Source: Malachius bipustulatus (Eukaryota > Arthropoda > Insecta > Coleoptera > Melyridae). Taken from it: DNA of 64,000 nucleotides. Below the pieces are notes generated by a model. That model did no database searches, was not told the origin of the DNA, and saw only the letters and a program-made list of their open reading frames with translations. A program made the position numbers and the translations under genes. Of this stretch, positions 45,020-57,700 are shown one piece after another. The stretch is taken from the NCBI GenBank assembly GCA_910589415.1, contig OU342630.1:72412186-72476185 (forward strand), written 5' to 3'. Position 1 is the stretch's first letter, and every line of letters starts with the position of its first letter.

Positions 45020-45335
45020 TGTTGAAGGGGCGGAGGTTAACTTCGAAATAGGAGCCCTTATTTTTTATTTCATACTCGGATTTTTCGGTTGAAAGTACGT
45101 GGGCTTTGTCTGAAATATTTTTTTTGATTCATGATAGTGGTGTTTTTCATTGCAAACAGTGCAATCAGGAAAATGACTTCCTCGATTGCAACCGTCATCT
45201 ATCATGAATCGAAAAAAATATGCTTCAGACAAATCTTTCGTATTTATTTTTTTAGCCCTAAAATCCGAATCTTCGATAAAAAAGGGTTGCTATTTAAAGT
45301 TTCAAAGTTAGCATTTGCCCCACCTGTGATAAACT
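45020..45335. repeat. Palindrome related to 9575-10819
   Basis: GAAATAGGAGCCCTTATTTT pairs with AAAAGGGTTGCTATTT, and TTTTTTTTGATTCATGATAG pairs with CTATCATGAATCGAAAAAAA. The same words in the same order occur in the arms of 9575-10819. A short centre lies near 45145-45190. Confidence 0.65.
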
Positions 45336-45339
45336 GGCA

Positions 45340-46480
45340 TTGAAAGTTTATTGGGGTTGCAGGATCGCCATGTGATAAGCTTAGAGGGTCGGAGGAAAGG
45401 GGTAAACACTTGGAGATAACAATAACAATTATTTATTTATGTAGCAGAATAACACCACTTACATCTTACTGGTAGTACTAATGATAATAACAACGTGATA
45501 CGAATTAGAGTATTAATTTTTATATTTACTCCAATGTCGTTAAAACAAGTCGCTAGTGGCTATAAATTATCACTTTAATATCATATACATACATGTTTAA
45601 TTGATGGTCAGTGAGTTGTTTATAAACAAAACTGTTTTCGCATTACCTGATGTTATTGAAAACAATAACATTGCTTATGTATACAACACTTGTTTTATTA
45701 TGTTTGTTTATAAACTCATCTATCTTATGTTACATATTATGTTACGATAGTTAACCCATTCATTACACACCACACACCTACAAGAAGGACAGAATTTAGT
45801 TTTAGTGCTACTGTTTTTGAGATATATTTTTAAAGTTTCAGGTAAAAAAATTGCCCGGTAAAATCCTTATGTAGTCACCAGTTATTTTTCTCACGAGCCA
45901 AACAAAGTGGAACGAGTGCTTAAAAAGTACGAGGGTTCTAAAATGTTTATAAAACGAGATCGAGCGATATTTTTTTTCATTTTAATGAAAAAAAAAATCA
46001 ATAAAATTCAGAACGTTGTATGATTTTCTTCAATTAAATTCATACTGACGATCAGCGAGCAATATCTCTCTCAAGTCGTGAGTTCTTCTATCTGAAATAA
46101 TTCCAGACAATTAAACTGAAATATGAAGTCTTAGTAATTCTCAACGTTCACGTTGTAATCTTCACGTCAACCTTGGTAATATAATAGGGATGTTTTGCAA
46201 GACGCTTGTGTAAGAGACTTTTTTTATTTATTACTTATATGCTAAAGTTTGGGGTAGCTTAACAAGCTTTAATTTCAATAAAAGGGTATTAAATAAAATT
46301 CTGAAAGAAGTTAGGGGTGTAGTTAGGGAGAGAAGATTTGAAAGAATTTAACGTGGGCTGGCTGTAAGTACGACATGTAAAAACTCCCTAACAACAGTGC
46401 CGCTTTCCAAGGCTACTAATGCAGCTCAAGCCGTGAATAATATATCACGAATAATTTAATATGTGGTGGTCTCATAATAA
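45340..46480. other. No recognised feature
   Basis: AT-rich DNA, no convincing frame. Confidence 0.45.
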
Positions 46481-46637
46481 AAGAAAAGTTTTTTGTTACC
46501 TATTAGTGTATTTTTTAACAAAAAAATACACTATTGAGGACGACATCACTTTTCGAAAATCACCCAAACTCATCAAATGTCCACCGATCATGACCCCCAG
46601 ATCACGAAAAAGTGGTTTTCCAAAATTCACCTGCCCA

Positions 46638-46666
<29 letters not shown>

Positions 46667-46668
<2 letters not shown>

Positions 46669-47387
46669 GGGTGTTGATTTTCAAAGCGGGCCATAGGGGA
46701 TTAGCATTGCGAAAGTGGTTTTTGAGGATTCCTGCTCGCCGTTTAAACTGACAGAAATGGTTTTGGTATCAAAATGAAGCTAAAATTATTGCGCATAACG
46801 CTTGACATCAGAAATTAATTTAATTCCACGTTGTTTTCTAAAATTCTTCAGTAAAAATTCAAGTAATTGTTAATGTTTAATCACAAAATAGCATGCCTTT
46901 CCTAAACAATAATGACGTTTCTACGTTTTGACAATCCAATAATAAAACTTTATAAGTCAGTAGGTAATAATAAAGTCTGGTTCTATTTAAAAAATGGGTT
47001 ATACAAACCAAGAAAGAGTCTTTATGGTAAAAACCTACTACTGTGTAGCCAGTTACAGGACGGTTAAATAGAACCAGACTTTATTATTACCTACTGACTT
47101 ATAAAGTTTTATTATTGGATTGTCGAAACGTAGAAACGTCATTATTGTTTAGGCAAGGCATGCTATTTTGTGATTAAACATTAACAATTACTTGAATTTT
47201 TACTGAAGAATTTTAGAAAACAACGTGAAATTAAATTAATTTCTGATTTCAAGCGTTATGCGCAATAATTTTAGCTTCATTTTGATACCAAAACCATTTC
47301 TGTCAGTTTAAACGGCGAGCAGGAATCCTCAAAAACCACTTTCGCAATGCTAATCCCCTATGGCCCGCTTTGAAAATCAACACCCTG
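46667..47387. mobile_element. Palindromic TA-inserted element keeping a transposase start
   Basis: It runs from CAGGGTGTTGATTTTCAAAG to its inverted complement, flanked by TA (46665-46666, 47388-47389). Arms of about 325 bp are nearly identical. The ~70-bp unpaired centre encodes the first 25 codons of a transposase (46994-47071). This links the palindrome to an autonomous DNA transposon from which most of the coding region was lost. Confidence 0.88.
46994..47071 (+). pseudogene. N-terminal start of a helix-turn-helix transposase
   Basis: ATG at 46994 opens MGYTNQERVFMVKTYYCVAS then YRTVK, with a stop at 47069-47071 where the right arm begins. The 'Y(T)..ERVFMVKTYY' start is the N-terminal pattern of the DUF4817-type helix-turn-helix domain of insect mariner-like transposases. 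Only 25 codons remain, so it is a relic. Confidence 0.65.
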
Positions 47388-48348
47388 TATATTTATATAT
47401 ATATATTTATTTATTTCTCCAAAATCACGATTTTTCGATTTTAAAAACGCTCCTGTAGCTTTATCTTTCAAGATTAGTGAACGAAATTTTGAATTCTTGT
47501 AAAGCTTGGGAATGACTTTAGATTTTCGTTGAAAAAAATCCAAAAGTCACGTTACTTCTACAGGGTGTCCTTTCAAAGTTCCCCAAATCCGGTCCTTGAG
47601 GCACGGTTTCTGGCCGCAGTTTTCAATCTAGGGGGCTGAAATTTTTGTGAGAGTAAGATGTCCACAAGGAGTGGTCTGGTATTGCACTTGAGCAAAATCG
47701 GCCGAGCCGTTTCAAAATGGCGGCCATTTGAATTTTTTGAACATTAACGGAAAATTGACAATTTTTTGAACCATTGTATGAGCAAGATGGCAAAAAAACT
47801 TTGAAATCAAATTAACAGGATTTGAAGAAAATTATTGGAAATTTGAGTTAATGCAATAAAATTAGCATATTTTCCATTAATAAGCCAGTGTCGTGGGTAG
47901 GAAAAAGGGTGAAAATGTGTCAATTCTATAACCGTTTATGAGTCCATTTTTGAAGAAGTTGAACCGAAATTTTCCATTTTTTTTTGCTTTAACATATAAT
48001 TTGATGTCTTAGCTTCAATTCGCCTCGATTAATGTAGCACTTTAAACGAAAGATAAAAAAGTTTTTCGCTTGTGCAAAATTAGCTTACACTTATATAAAA
48101 TTATTAAATCGATGAAATGGTTCGCAATTTCTTTTTTATTTTTTTTCACATTCAATTATGAATGGTTCTGAAAATTAGAAGAGCAATCGCAACGACAATT
48201 AAATCACCTACATGCAGGTGAAAAAAGTATTCAAATTGGTTTTTTAATAACTAAGATATGACCAGTTTAAAAAATAAAATGAGTAGATGTAGGTACCTGA
48301 CGTACTACATATAGGTATCTACCCCATCATCACTACAAATTCGAAACG

Positions 48349-48418
48349 CACCGTGTGGCTCAGTTTGTTACATCCTTGACTAGCTAACTGTTGGAGCGGG
48401 TTCGCATCCACGAGAGGA
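48349..48418 (+). other. tRNA-like segment with box A and box B (copy B)
   Basis: TGGCTCAGTTTG (48356-48367) and GGGTTCGCATCC (48398-48409) are identical to copy A at 7906-7975, again followed by a T run (~48425). Confidence 0.45.
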
Positions 48419-48579
48419 TCATTCTTTTTTTTTTGTAGGTAGGTGGAGTTTTCCCAAAAAAAAATCGGATTATTTTTCATTAAATTCATTATAAAAAAAA
48501 AATAGGAAGAAAATATTTATTATTGAATCGCATAAAAATACACTATTTCTGCGATTGATGCGCAAGAAGGTTTTTTTAG

Positions 48580-51500
48580 TACCTACCTAAACAATATTTT
48601 TTCTAAATGTAATGCTTTATAACTGCAAAATAAACTGCAAAGAAACACTTTGTAGGGATTCTTTTATATTTTTATTGTATCTTTACTTAGGTTACAGATC
48701 TGCTAGGAAATAAATATGTATAGAGGGTATTATAGGTAGGTACAGAACAGAACAACATTTTCGATAAAGTTTTCTTTAAATTAATACCTAGTGTAGAAAT
48801 TTCCAAGACAATGAAAATGTTAAAATAATATTATAAATCCCTTCGATCCGTAGATGATGTCTAGGAAGTAAAAAAAGATACAAGAAGCTTGGATTCCAGC
48901 CAGAAGTTACTGATGGTGTAGCTAATATGGTAAACCATAATGTCATTGTCCCTAGTACAAAGTCGTTATTAGATGGGCTAGAGTTTCTCGTGTAGTAACA
49001 ATTAACTTTGAACGTTGCGGTGGAAACTTGGCCGAAGTCTTAAATGGGTGCCCTTGGGGGTGGGGGATTTCGCTTTTCTCTCGCCGATATTAATTTCGTA
49101 GATCATTTACAATAAACAGTGTGGCGTTGTCTGTGTCTCCAACACCCCCTCCTCCTCCGCTGAAATGGAGTAAAGTCCCCTCTAATACCCGGGGCTTTGT
49201 TCGCATGCATGGTCGGTCGCTTAGTGGTTTTAACGTAATCCTCCTGGAGTCTCCTGGAGCTGGCTGGTTTTTATTTAAATCGTAGATGAAATACGTTTAG
49301 TCAGGGATTTAGCATGACTCGTAAAATATATCACTCTATGACATTTTTATCCTCTAACCCCTTGTTTTTTCCTGGTGTCTACTCAGAAAAAATATATTCT
49401 TTTATGTGTTATGCGTTTGTAATTCTAGTTAATTCTGAAATGTTTGGAAATATTATTTAGAATTTTCCAACGACCCAAATCATTTTATATGGCCAAAGAA
49501 TAAAAATCATAATTCTTATAATATGTAACTGTCAAAAGTTGTGCAGAGCATTGCGATGAATAATTAGGGGTATCTATAGGAATTTTCCGGAGATAAAAAT
49601 AATTCTAAATAAATTGAGCGTGTAGAAAGTACGAATTAAAAAATTAAAAAAAATCAGAAAAAAGTTATTGGAAAAACTCTAAAGCGTAGTAGATTTCTTC
49701 TCTTTGTAGGAAAGTGGGTTGGATAAAATAATTGTAATAATGAGTAGGTTTTTCGCTTGACAAGGTTTTTTTTTAAATTTTAAGTTATATCAGAAAGATA
49801 AATGTGAATCATTAATTACCCTATATTAAGAGACTGCAACTTCTCAGGGAAAGCTTGAAGAAACATTTATTTTATCAACTCGCTCCTTGAAAGTTACCAA
49901 GGAAATCTTCACTTGAATTTTCTGTACCGATTAATGTAACATATGCATGAATGCCTGAAATACTTGGTACAGCATATGAATGGTTCTGGAAGAATATTTC
50001 CCGGGGTAGGTATAAAATATCCGTTTAATAATCCAAAGTCAGGTCATGTTTCCAAATGTTACAAAATTTACACAGGCACTTTACAAGATATAGCATATAG
50101 CCTGGCTCTTGAGCACATTGAATTGAACATATCCAGAGTGCCACTAGACCGACTGCCTGGAATCGTGGATGGGGAATAGAAAAGGGAAGAGAACAGAAGT
50201 GATTTTATTCGGTGTGAAGGTTCATGGAATATTCATCGGTTAGCATTCTCGCTCTATTGACTACCCAAAGTGCTAACTTAAATCTTGCCTATGTATATGT
50301 ATATATCGGTAAATCACCGGGGACGTATGGAGACTTTGGGTTATTTTAGCCGCTCAACCGCACGTTTCTATCGATTACAAGCAACCCTGTTCCGTGAATG
50401 TTGGTCATTCTATTATTATTCCTTGCGGGACTTATACTCCTACGTAGATCGATAGCGCACTTTTATTATACCGAGCTATTGCTTGCATCGATGCTTCGAG
50501 GGTCGAGCCATCTCCGCCGAAGACGCCACTTGCTTGAAATGCTTACTTGGAGAAACATGTCTTGAAAGCCATATACTTGAGGCAGATTTCACGTAGAACT
50601 ACTTACTTCAAACTTTTACAATACCTATTCATGATCCTTAAAAAGTTGCGCTCTCCATGAATTTAAGAAGGCGTTTATAGGATCATCGCTATCAATTTTT
50701 TTGACCTAAAATTTTAATGAAGTTTTTTCAACTCATATTATTCCCAAAAATCTAAAATTACATTAATAAAATAATTCTTATGTTTACCATGTAGGTACGT
50801 TTAGTAAAAAAATATAACCTTCTATTAATTCTCATACTATTAAAATAATCATAATGTTAACAAGATCATGCTTCTGTAAGAAATTTTAGGACTCATGAGC
50901 ATGAATCGAAACTCGAATAACTTCATAGTAGTACAACGAAGCCTAAGGCCTTCTCTAAATGTGTTCAAATAATGGCACCTGATAACAAGGTTAAGAAAGT
51001 TTAAAACTTTAGCAGATTTAATTTCTGTTAGGTGCGTATAAATTTAAATTTATAACCCTTGATAATTCTGTACCTACTCCTACTAAGAGACGACCGTTGT
51101 CACAGGAAAGAGCATTTCAAGGGTTATCTATGATTACGATGCTTCTTGAAATTAAGTCTTGCATTTTTTATCAAGCGCCGAAGAAATGCTTGCGTTGGTT
51201 AGGATATATACACCTACGTAAATAAATCATTTGACATCGTTCATTTCCGTTTGATCTCCGAGAATTTTATGGTAGTTTGGGTTTAGGACATAAAGTTTTG
51301 CTGCTAGTATACTGACGTAAAAACCTTATTTATTTCCTGCGTGCTAAATTACGTAATTAAACTGCGCAAGTTTACACCGAGTAAGTTCCAACAGAAATCA
51401 CTAAAGGTTAGACACAGAAATTCATTTACAATAAATTTATAAATATCAAAATACATTATTTTTTTAAATATTCTTATTTTTAAGATCTCAGTAATTATGT

Positions 51501-51820
51501 TGTATTTATCTTATGAAAAAAAAAAAAAACAATGACAATTATACTTCCTGAAGTATAAATTGTAGACAATTAACGCTAGCAGACGCTTCCTTACACGATT
51601 CTCTGCAATATAATGACGGCAGCTATTACGCTTACGTTTAAATTTCAGATTGATATTTTGGATGTTATTAAAATACAATGATACAAAATCATAGAGAAAA
51701 GTGAGGAAAAGGAATTTCGCGCCTATTCTGTTAGGTTACAATTCTACAAAAATAAGAATGATCAAAATTGGTCAAGAATTGAAAGGCCAGTCAAAGTAAA
51801 ATTGTCACTTGGAAAGAAGT
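48580..51820. other. No recognised gene
   Basis: AT-rich DNA with a few GC-balanced patches (49100-49260, 50300-50540). The 78-codon frame at 49943-50179 (VGIKYPFNNPKSGHVSKCYK) has no recognised domain. The 50370-50490 patch holds three ATCGAT-type words close together, which may be chance. Confidence 0.4.
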
Positions 51821-51825
51821 TTTGT

Positions 51826-51975
51826 AATAGTATATTATGCAACGAGCTTATAATGAAGGCTATTAATACGCGAGTATGATGGTTAAGATACGAGCCGTAG
51901 GCGAGTGTCTTAACCATCATAAGAGCGTATTAATAGCCATTATCTGCGAGTTCCATACACTATTTTTTCTACGAC
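51826..51975. mobile_element. Hairpin repeat ending in CTACGACC
   Basis: TAGTATATTATGCAACGAGC to TGATGGTTAAGATAC pairs with GTCTTAACCATCATAAGAGC to GAGTTCCATACACTA around a ~14-base loop. ATTTTTTCTACGACCC follows. A related unit is at 59505-59664. Confidence 0.65.
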
Positions 51976-51979
51976 CCTT

Positions 51980-53640
51980 TTTTATTTCATAGAAAAGATT
52001 AAAAAATTATATATTTTAACAATGACCCATGTACAATTGCGGATCATTCAGGTTAAGATAGGTTGCTATTTGCTTACGCATATTAGGTACCAAATTCTCT
52101 CTTTGTTGCTAAGATTATTCTGCTGAGACATGTTTTAGTATCAAGTTTAAAGGGCACTACTCACTACTGCGTAATTTTTATTATGCGAAGTTCGAATTCC
52201 GAATTTTACGCTTCGATTTTGAGATTAATTAATAATTTTAATAACTGACAGCCATTAATTACGATATTCTTTAGATAAAGAATGCAGATGCGCAACGCGG
52301 GTCGCAGCGTTGCCGCTTTGAATACTATATCACGGAGCGCTACGAATGATATAATACTTTATCTTCCCATCTTTTACACGATATACCTACTTATCAAATT
52401 AATTAAGGTAACATAAAATCTTGATAAATTTTCTTTGAATGTTACTTATGTTCTAAATTAAATAAACGTTAAGAATTTTTAATACAGAACTTATATCACA
52501 AGGCAATTTTTGTCGTCAGTATGACAACTCTGTGACTTCGGTTGGCTTGCCGACCCGATCGTGAGCGAAAAGGAACCGATTCGATTGCAAATGCTCCTCT
52601 GCCATTGGATAGCTTGACCAGTGCTTTAATGAAAATTTGTATCTTAATGAGACCCATTAAAGCACTGGTGATTCATATTTAATATGCATATTAAAAGTTG
52701 GGAGTAGAAAAAACTAATTATTGTTTTGATCGGTTAATTTGACGTCAATATGGTTTTGATGTTTAAAATAAATGAATGAGACCAAAGCAAGGCAGTATAA
52801 AATAATGCAATTACCTTGGAGAGTGAGGTGCCAGTCGCTTGAAATCGCTGCTTGCTGTTGCTGCAATCGATGACGGCGAATCACTTAATTACCGGTTAAT
52901 GAGATATGAGTCGAGAGATTTGGTTTGCGTAATTTAATTTGAGTTTGAGTTGAGTAATATTCACGAAGGGCAGTAATGGAAACCGACTTGAATAAGCGAG
53001 ATTTCACTACCGATCTTGACTTATTCGAAGCTAGTAGGGAAGAATGTGTCTTGCGTCCAGACGTATGAACGCCTTTCTTCGTGAAAACGGGGAGAGGGTA
53101 GTAGGAGAAGGGACGGTAATGCACATGCTGTCCTTGCTTATAATTTTGAATTTTACTCAAAGATAATGCTTATTGTATGCAACCAACTTTTCTTGTACGA
53201 GTTCAGAACACCTAGGTTTGCAAGGACCGCCGCTCAAGTCAGGAATTCCAAAAACCCAGAAATTTTCGGACTTATTTCAGTTTTTTGCCTATAGCTAATA
53301 TTTCATTTATACAAAAATCAAAGAGCATTCAATTCTGCGTCGAATCAGTGCAAATTCATTGAATTTGGTCTAGTGGTTGGCTGAAATCGTCGGTTGAAGA
53401 ACAGAGATTGTTAACAATTATTGGCCGTCAAATTGTGTATTCGACGTATACCCTTAAATTTTAAATTTGCTCAAGTATAATTATGCCGTGAAAAAATTCA
53501 CACATGCTGTTCAGTACCCAAGAAAGGTACACTCTCGCGTTACAACTCTGCATGAAGCATGAAGTAACCGTAAGAAGTGGTATTTTAAGGGTTGCTATGA
53601 TACGAGAGACGCTTGCCACTGCGCAACTAAACGTCGAGCC
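51980..53640. other. No recognised gene; one small hairpin
   Basis: ACCAGTGCTTTAATG (52617-52631) and CATTAAAGCACTGGT (52655-52669) form a perfect 15-bp stem with a 23-base loop. A 91-codon minus-strand frame at 52885-53160 is basic and Ser/Thr-rich without a known domain. Confidence 0.4.
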
Positions 53641-54240
53641 AAGGGCTGTTCTAATCTAAACATAGCCTAATGAAGCATGGGAAAGGTGCAAAGGTATAAT
53701 ACTTTGTACTCTCCCAGACACTGCAAGTACTCGGATACTTTAAAGTCAAAGCATCCTATCCTGCATGCCTTCAGTAGATGTGATACCGCGTCCTCATTGT
53801 ACCGTCAGGGGAAAATGAAGTTTGTGAAAAGTTTGGAAAGGATCATGCAGGGATTGGCAAGATAGTAGGTACGCTTATCTTCAAAAACAACAATGCTTGT
53901 GCTGATGAGATGCCGCTGAGGAAAAATCCTTTATAGGCATTTATGGTGACTCTCGAAGACACATCTCACTGGACGACATAAGGCACTACCTGTTTGCCAA
54001 TGCAGTAGCCGAGATGGACGTGAAGTTAGCATACCTTCCTCCCACTCAATCTGCTGCTCGTCAGCAACCCCTCCGTATACCACCAGGTCCAGATGTGGTT
54101 GGGACACGCCAAAGAACTTCTCCAGTTCAGCCATACCACTGGACCAAATTCAATGAATGGGACACTCATTTGACGCAAAATCGAATGCTCTTTAATTTTT
54201 GTATGAATGAAATATTCGCTGGAACGCACTGTTTTGAAGC
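53641..54240 (+). pseudogene. Decayed copy of a repetitive 'HAF-CDT-S' ORF family
   Basis: An open stretch (53677-53865) carries ILHAFSRCDTASSLYRQGKM, resembling the 'HAFsGCDttSalygqGK' block of an uncharacterised, highly repeated arthropod and mollusc protein family. Downstream, in shifted frames, LPPTQSAARQ (54030-54060) and VYHQVQMWLGHAKELLQF (about 54074-54127) fit the 'LPPT..A..QH.LRVY.QVQ.W' block of the same proteins. Frameshifts and stops separate the pieces. The family's function is unknown to me; its repetitiveness suggests a mobile-element origin. Confidence 0.45.
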
Positions 54241-54638
54241 TATAAGCAAAAAACTGAAAAAAGTTCTAAAATTTCTGTTTTTTTTTTGGACTTCTTGACT
54301 CCCAGCGGCGGTCGAGAGACCGTGCAAATCTAGGATACTAAATCAAAACAATAATGGGTTTTCAAACACTTTTTTTCAAGTGTTTGACCCCTCTAAAGAT
54401 CCTAATTTGACTGGACTATAACCAGACGCATATCATTTTTCAACGGAAAATTTTGAGGAAAATAATATAAGTTCTTAAGAAATTGATGAGTAGTTATAAC
54501 TTTTATGGAAATATTTTCTTTTTCCGAAAAGCTACATTAAATGTTTATTTCTAATGGAATTACCCAAAATTTAATTAGTTTCATGGCGGAATTTTAATGC
54601 TGGCGCGTTTTAGTATCTCCTTGCCTTATACCTACCTT

Positions 54639-54788
54639 ATGCCCGTATTCACAAACGATAATTTCCTAAATAATTACGTAATTATTTAAATGAGTGAGAT
54701 AGAGATATGCAGTTTTTTTGCAATAGAATGAGATGGGGATAATTGATTACGTAATTATTTAGAAATTATCGTTTGTGAATATGGACAT
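54639..54788. mobile_element. Short inverted-repeat element, CCGTATTCAC family
   Basis: ATGCCCGTATTCACAAACGA with the following TAATTTC, and its inverse ending ATCGTTTGTGAATATGGACAT, bound ~150 bp; TTA flanks both ends. Arms extend through AATAATTACGTAATTATTTA-like sequence. Confidence 0.8.
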
Positions 54789-54799
54789 TAGAGTAATAA

Positions 54800-57700
54800 A
54801 ATAACAACTTTCTAAGCAGGTTCAAGAAGACCCTCTTCAATGAGTAGGAATCAGAACTGCATTTAGAAAGTTTATATTCATGCAGCTTTTAGATTCTGGA
54901 CAGCTAGTTATACAGGGAAATCTTAACCGTTTCAATTAATTTTCTCGTACAAAATTTTCTCTTAAAACCTGCTCTATTGATATTGTTTGATACAAATTGA
55001 AACATTATAGCTACAGGGAAGGAAAGAGGTAGGTATCTTTGTTGAAGGGTTTTTCGCTCACAAACCAAATACTCTCATTTAATTAAATGTGCAGATAATC
55101 GATTAAGGGAATCCTCTTTGCATCTCTAAAATATGCTCATTCATTCACTCCCGTTAGCTTAATGTTCTTTTTGCAATCCTGAAGATTAGATTGAAAACCA
55201 GTAACTACCTAATACCCAATGTTGCCGAAAAATTCTCAAATATCTTTTAATTAAAAGTACGAGTGAAAGGTGAAATGATTTAAACATATTTAATTTTACG
55301 TATTAGATATATTTTAAACCCTTTCATCGACCTTTTAAAAGATTCCTCAAGGGCTTAATGGAACATTTCAATAATTTATTCGTTTATTAATAGGTACTGA
55401 AGATATTTAAAAAAAAACTTTAAATCGACAACTAATGTACTTTCTTTAATTCCAACTTCAAAACAAACTTCATTCTATTTACTTGGTTGGCTTAATATTT
55501 GCATAGGAAATTTATTTTTTAACATCATGATTTATGTAGAAGTGAATAATAAGCTTCAGCATTAATAATGAGAACCTCTATTAAAATGAAACGCTTTTAT
55601 GTAACGTTGGTGGTTGTATTACCAAAACAAGACCAAGTCTTTATAAAATATTATCATACCACACAGCTGCTAGCGCAATGCGTATTATTCTGATATCAGC
55701 TTACACCATACTTCTAACCATATTTTATACACCTTGGACACCTGCAGTAAAGTTAACATTATGACGTTAGATTAGATTTATGATTCTCCGCAATTGACTT
55801 CAGTGGAACGATAATCCCATGATTCTGGATTGTTCACCAACTAAAACTGTAACTGAAGAAAAATTCTCGTAATAAGTAAGAAGCCTCATGTCAAGGTATT
55901 CAATAATAGTTATTAATACTTAATCGTACAGAGAAGTGCACCTAAAAGATCTCATCGTGGTGTAAAGCTTTGGGGCGAGGCTCAAATCAAAATAAATAAG
56001 TGTATAAATATATAAATAGATATGAACGGAGGGGCTACACGCTGCACCCAAAAAATCGACTTGCAGAGAGCCTTATTGCCATAAACCCACTTCGTGTGGT
56101 ACCTACCTTTTTTATTATTTTTTGCTCTCCCTTAAGGAGGAAACTGGTTCTGATAACGATAGCAATCGATGTTGCTTCCGATGATGATATAGCAACCCGG
56201 TCCTGGTGACTGCGGCAACTGCTGTACGGAGGAGGTAGTCGCTTATCGGGGTACCACATTTCGTAGGGCTCAACTATTCATTATGAGACGCAGACTTATA
56301 AGTTGTCTTATACCAACCAAAACCCAAAGTCGAGATCATGGGAGTATCGTCTGTATCATCAAAAAGACCACACTGACGTCTGAGCTCAATGCCATTGGTT
56401 TTTCAAATAAATTCAACATTACCTAATAATATGAAAAATCTTCATGTGGTTTCATAGAATAATATTTCAAAAATAACTGGGGGCCCTAACTTGTACTTGT
56501 GGGAAAGCAGACAACCTGGTTTGCAGAACATTCCTTTCTAGCAATTCATTCTGTGGGCGCAGAAATAAACGGCCGAAACGTAATACCACCAATCCCAAGA
56601 GAAAGTCTATTATGGAACATAAACCTACCCATCTCTGCTTCGATTAAATACAAAAAATGTCGATTATCTATTCGGCAGGTCAAACTGAAATCAAACACAC
56701 AGCTGTGCCATTAGCTGTGCGCTATACCTACCTTTCTTATGTCTGGCTTTCGAAACTAAGTATTTGTGAAAGGATTGACGTATGAAAATGGGAAAATGAT
56801 AAATACCAATTAAATAGGTAATAAAATGGTTCTCGTTTTAATGCTGCTAATTGCCTAGTTAAATACCGACTGTCTGAATTTATAATCTCGTCATTAGTCA
56901 AATGACTGTTGCAGGTCTAGGCAAATGTAAATTCAAATAGCAACCATTTGTTAGTTTTTGTTTTTGCTATTTGTCATGGCTGTTAGCAAGTGCCTAGACA
57001 ATTGGCTATTCTCTTTGACCCTCCCATAATGAAGGAATTTTCGAAATATTGCCCAAGCTCGTTTCATCATGTTTCCGGATAGTTAATTCACATCGCAGGA
57101 AACTTGATAAAGATAACATGCCATGTGATGAGTAAGGTTTTAGTAAATTTCAGCCGGTAATTTACGCCTTAATTAAAATTCGACACCTAAAAAAGGCATA
57201 GTAGGAAGTAGAAAACATTACTCAACTAAATAATTTAATACGGCTGCACAATAGCTTCTATCCTATTCATTAAGTCGCCGCGCCGCACTGATAGCTTAAT
57301 GTAAAGTTATATGAAGTTAAAGTACTTACCTGAGTAGCGGGATTCAACTGATCCTACTTCTGTGACAGTTTATAAATATTTAATGGACTTTAACTTGAGG
57401 TTTTGCAAGACTCCAACTCCATTCCATTGGAACTTTCTACTGCACTGCAGCTTTCATAGAAAAGCTCTCCGAAACCACCTGCTTCATAATAATTTATTAA
57501 CAGATATAATTAGTCGCTTTATTCATCCCCTGCACAGAGCATGATTTATAACCCGTCCCTACTTATAAACTATGAAACGTTTTAAATGAGGCATAATTAA
57601 TTTTTATGAGGTGTCTTATAAATCTCGGACCATTTTTTTCGTTATTGTTTGAGAAAAACTCCTTTCTGAGTAAGATTACAAGTTTACCTATTTAAAATAT

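Larger units (their letters stand above)
46503..48577 (-). mobile_element. Composite hairpin repeat, copy B (split by one insertion)
   Basis: The hairpin end, TA microsatellite, ~900-bp body, tRNA-like segment and T-run end are in the same order and nearly the same sequence as copy A (3862-8135). Copy B lacks both the Penelope-like element and the palindrome of copy A, and carries instead a different palindrome in its TA microsatellite (46667-47387). The shared right boundary lies in a T run (48571-48577), after which the two flanks differ. Confidence 0.65.

Noticed and set aside
3862..48577. Copies A and B as a simple segmental duplication
   Set aside because: Similarity stops at the hairpin and at the T run on both sides; the flanks differ, which fits transposition better.
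50300..50540. Insulator or promoter cluster based on ATCGAT words
   Set aside because: Only three short words; no frame, initiator or conservation evidence to separate it from chance.
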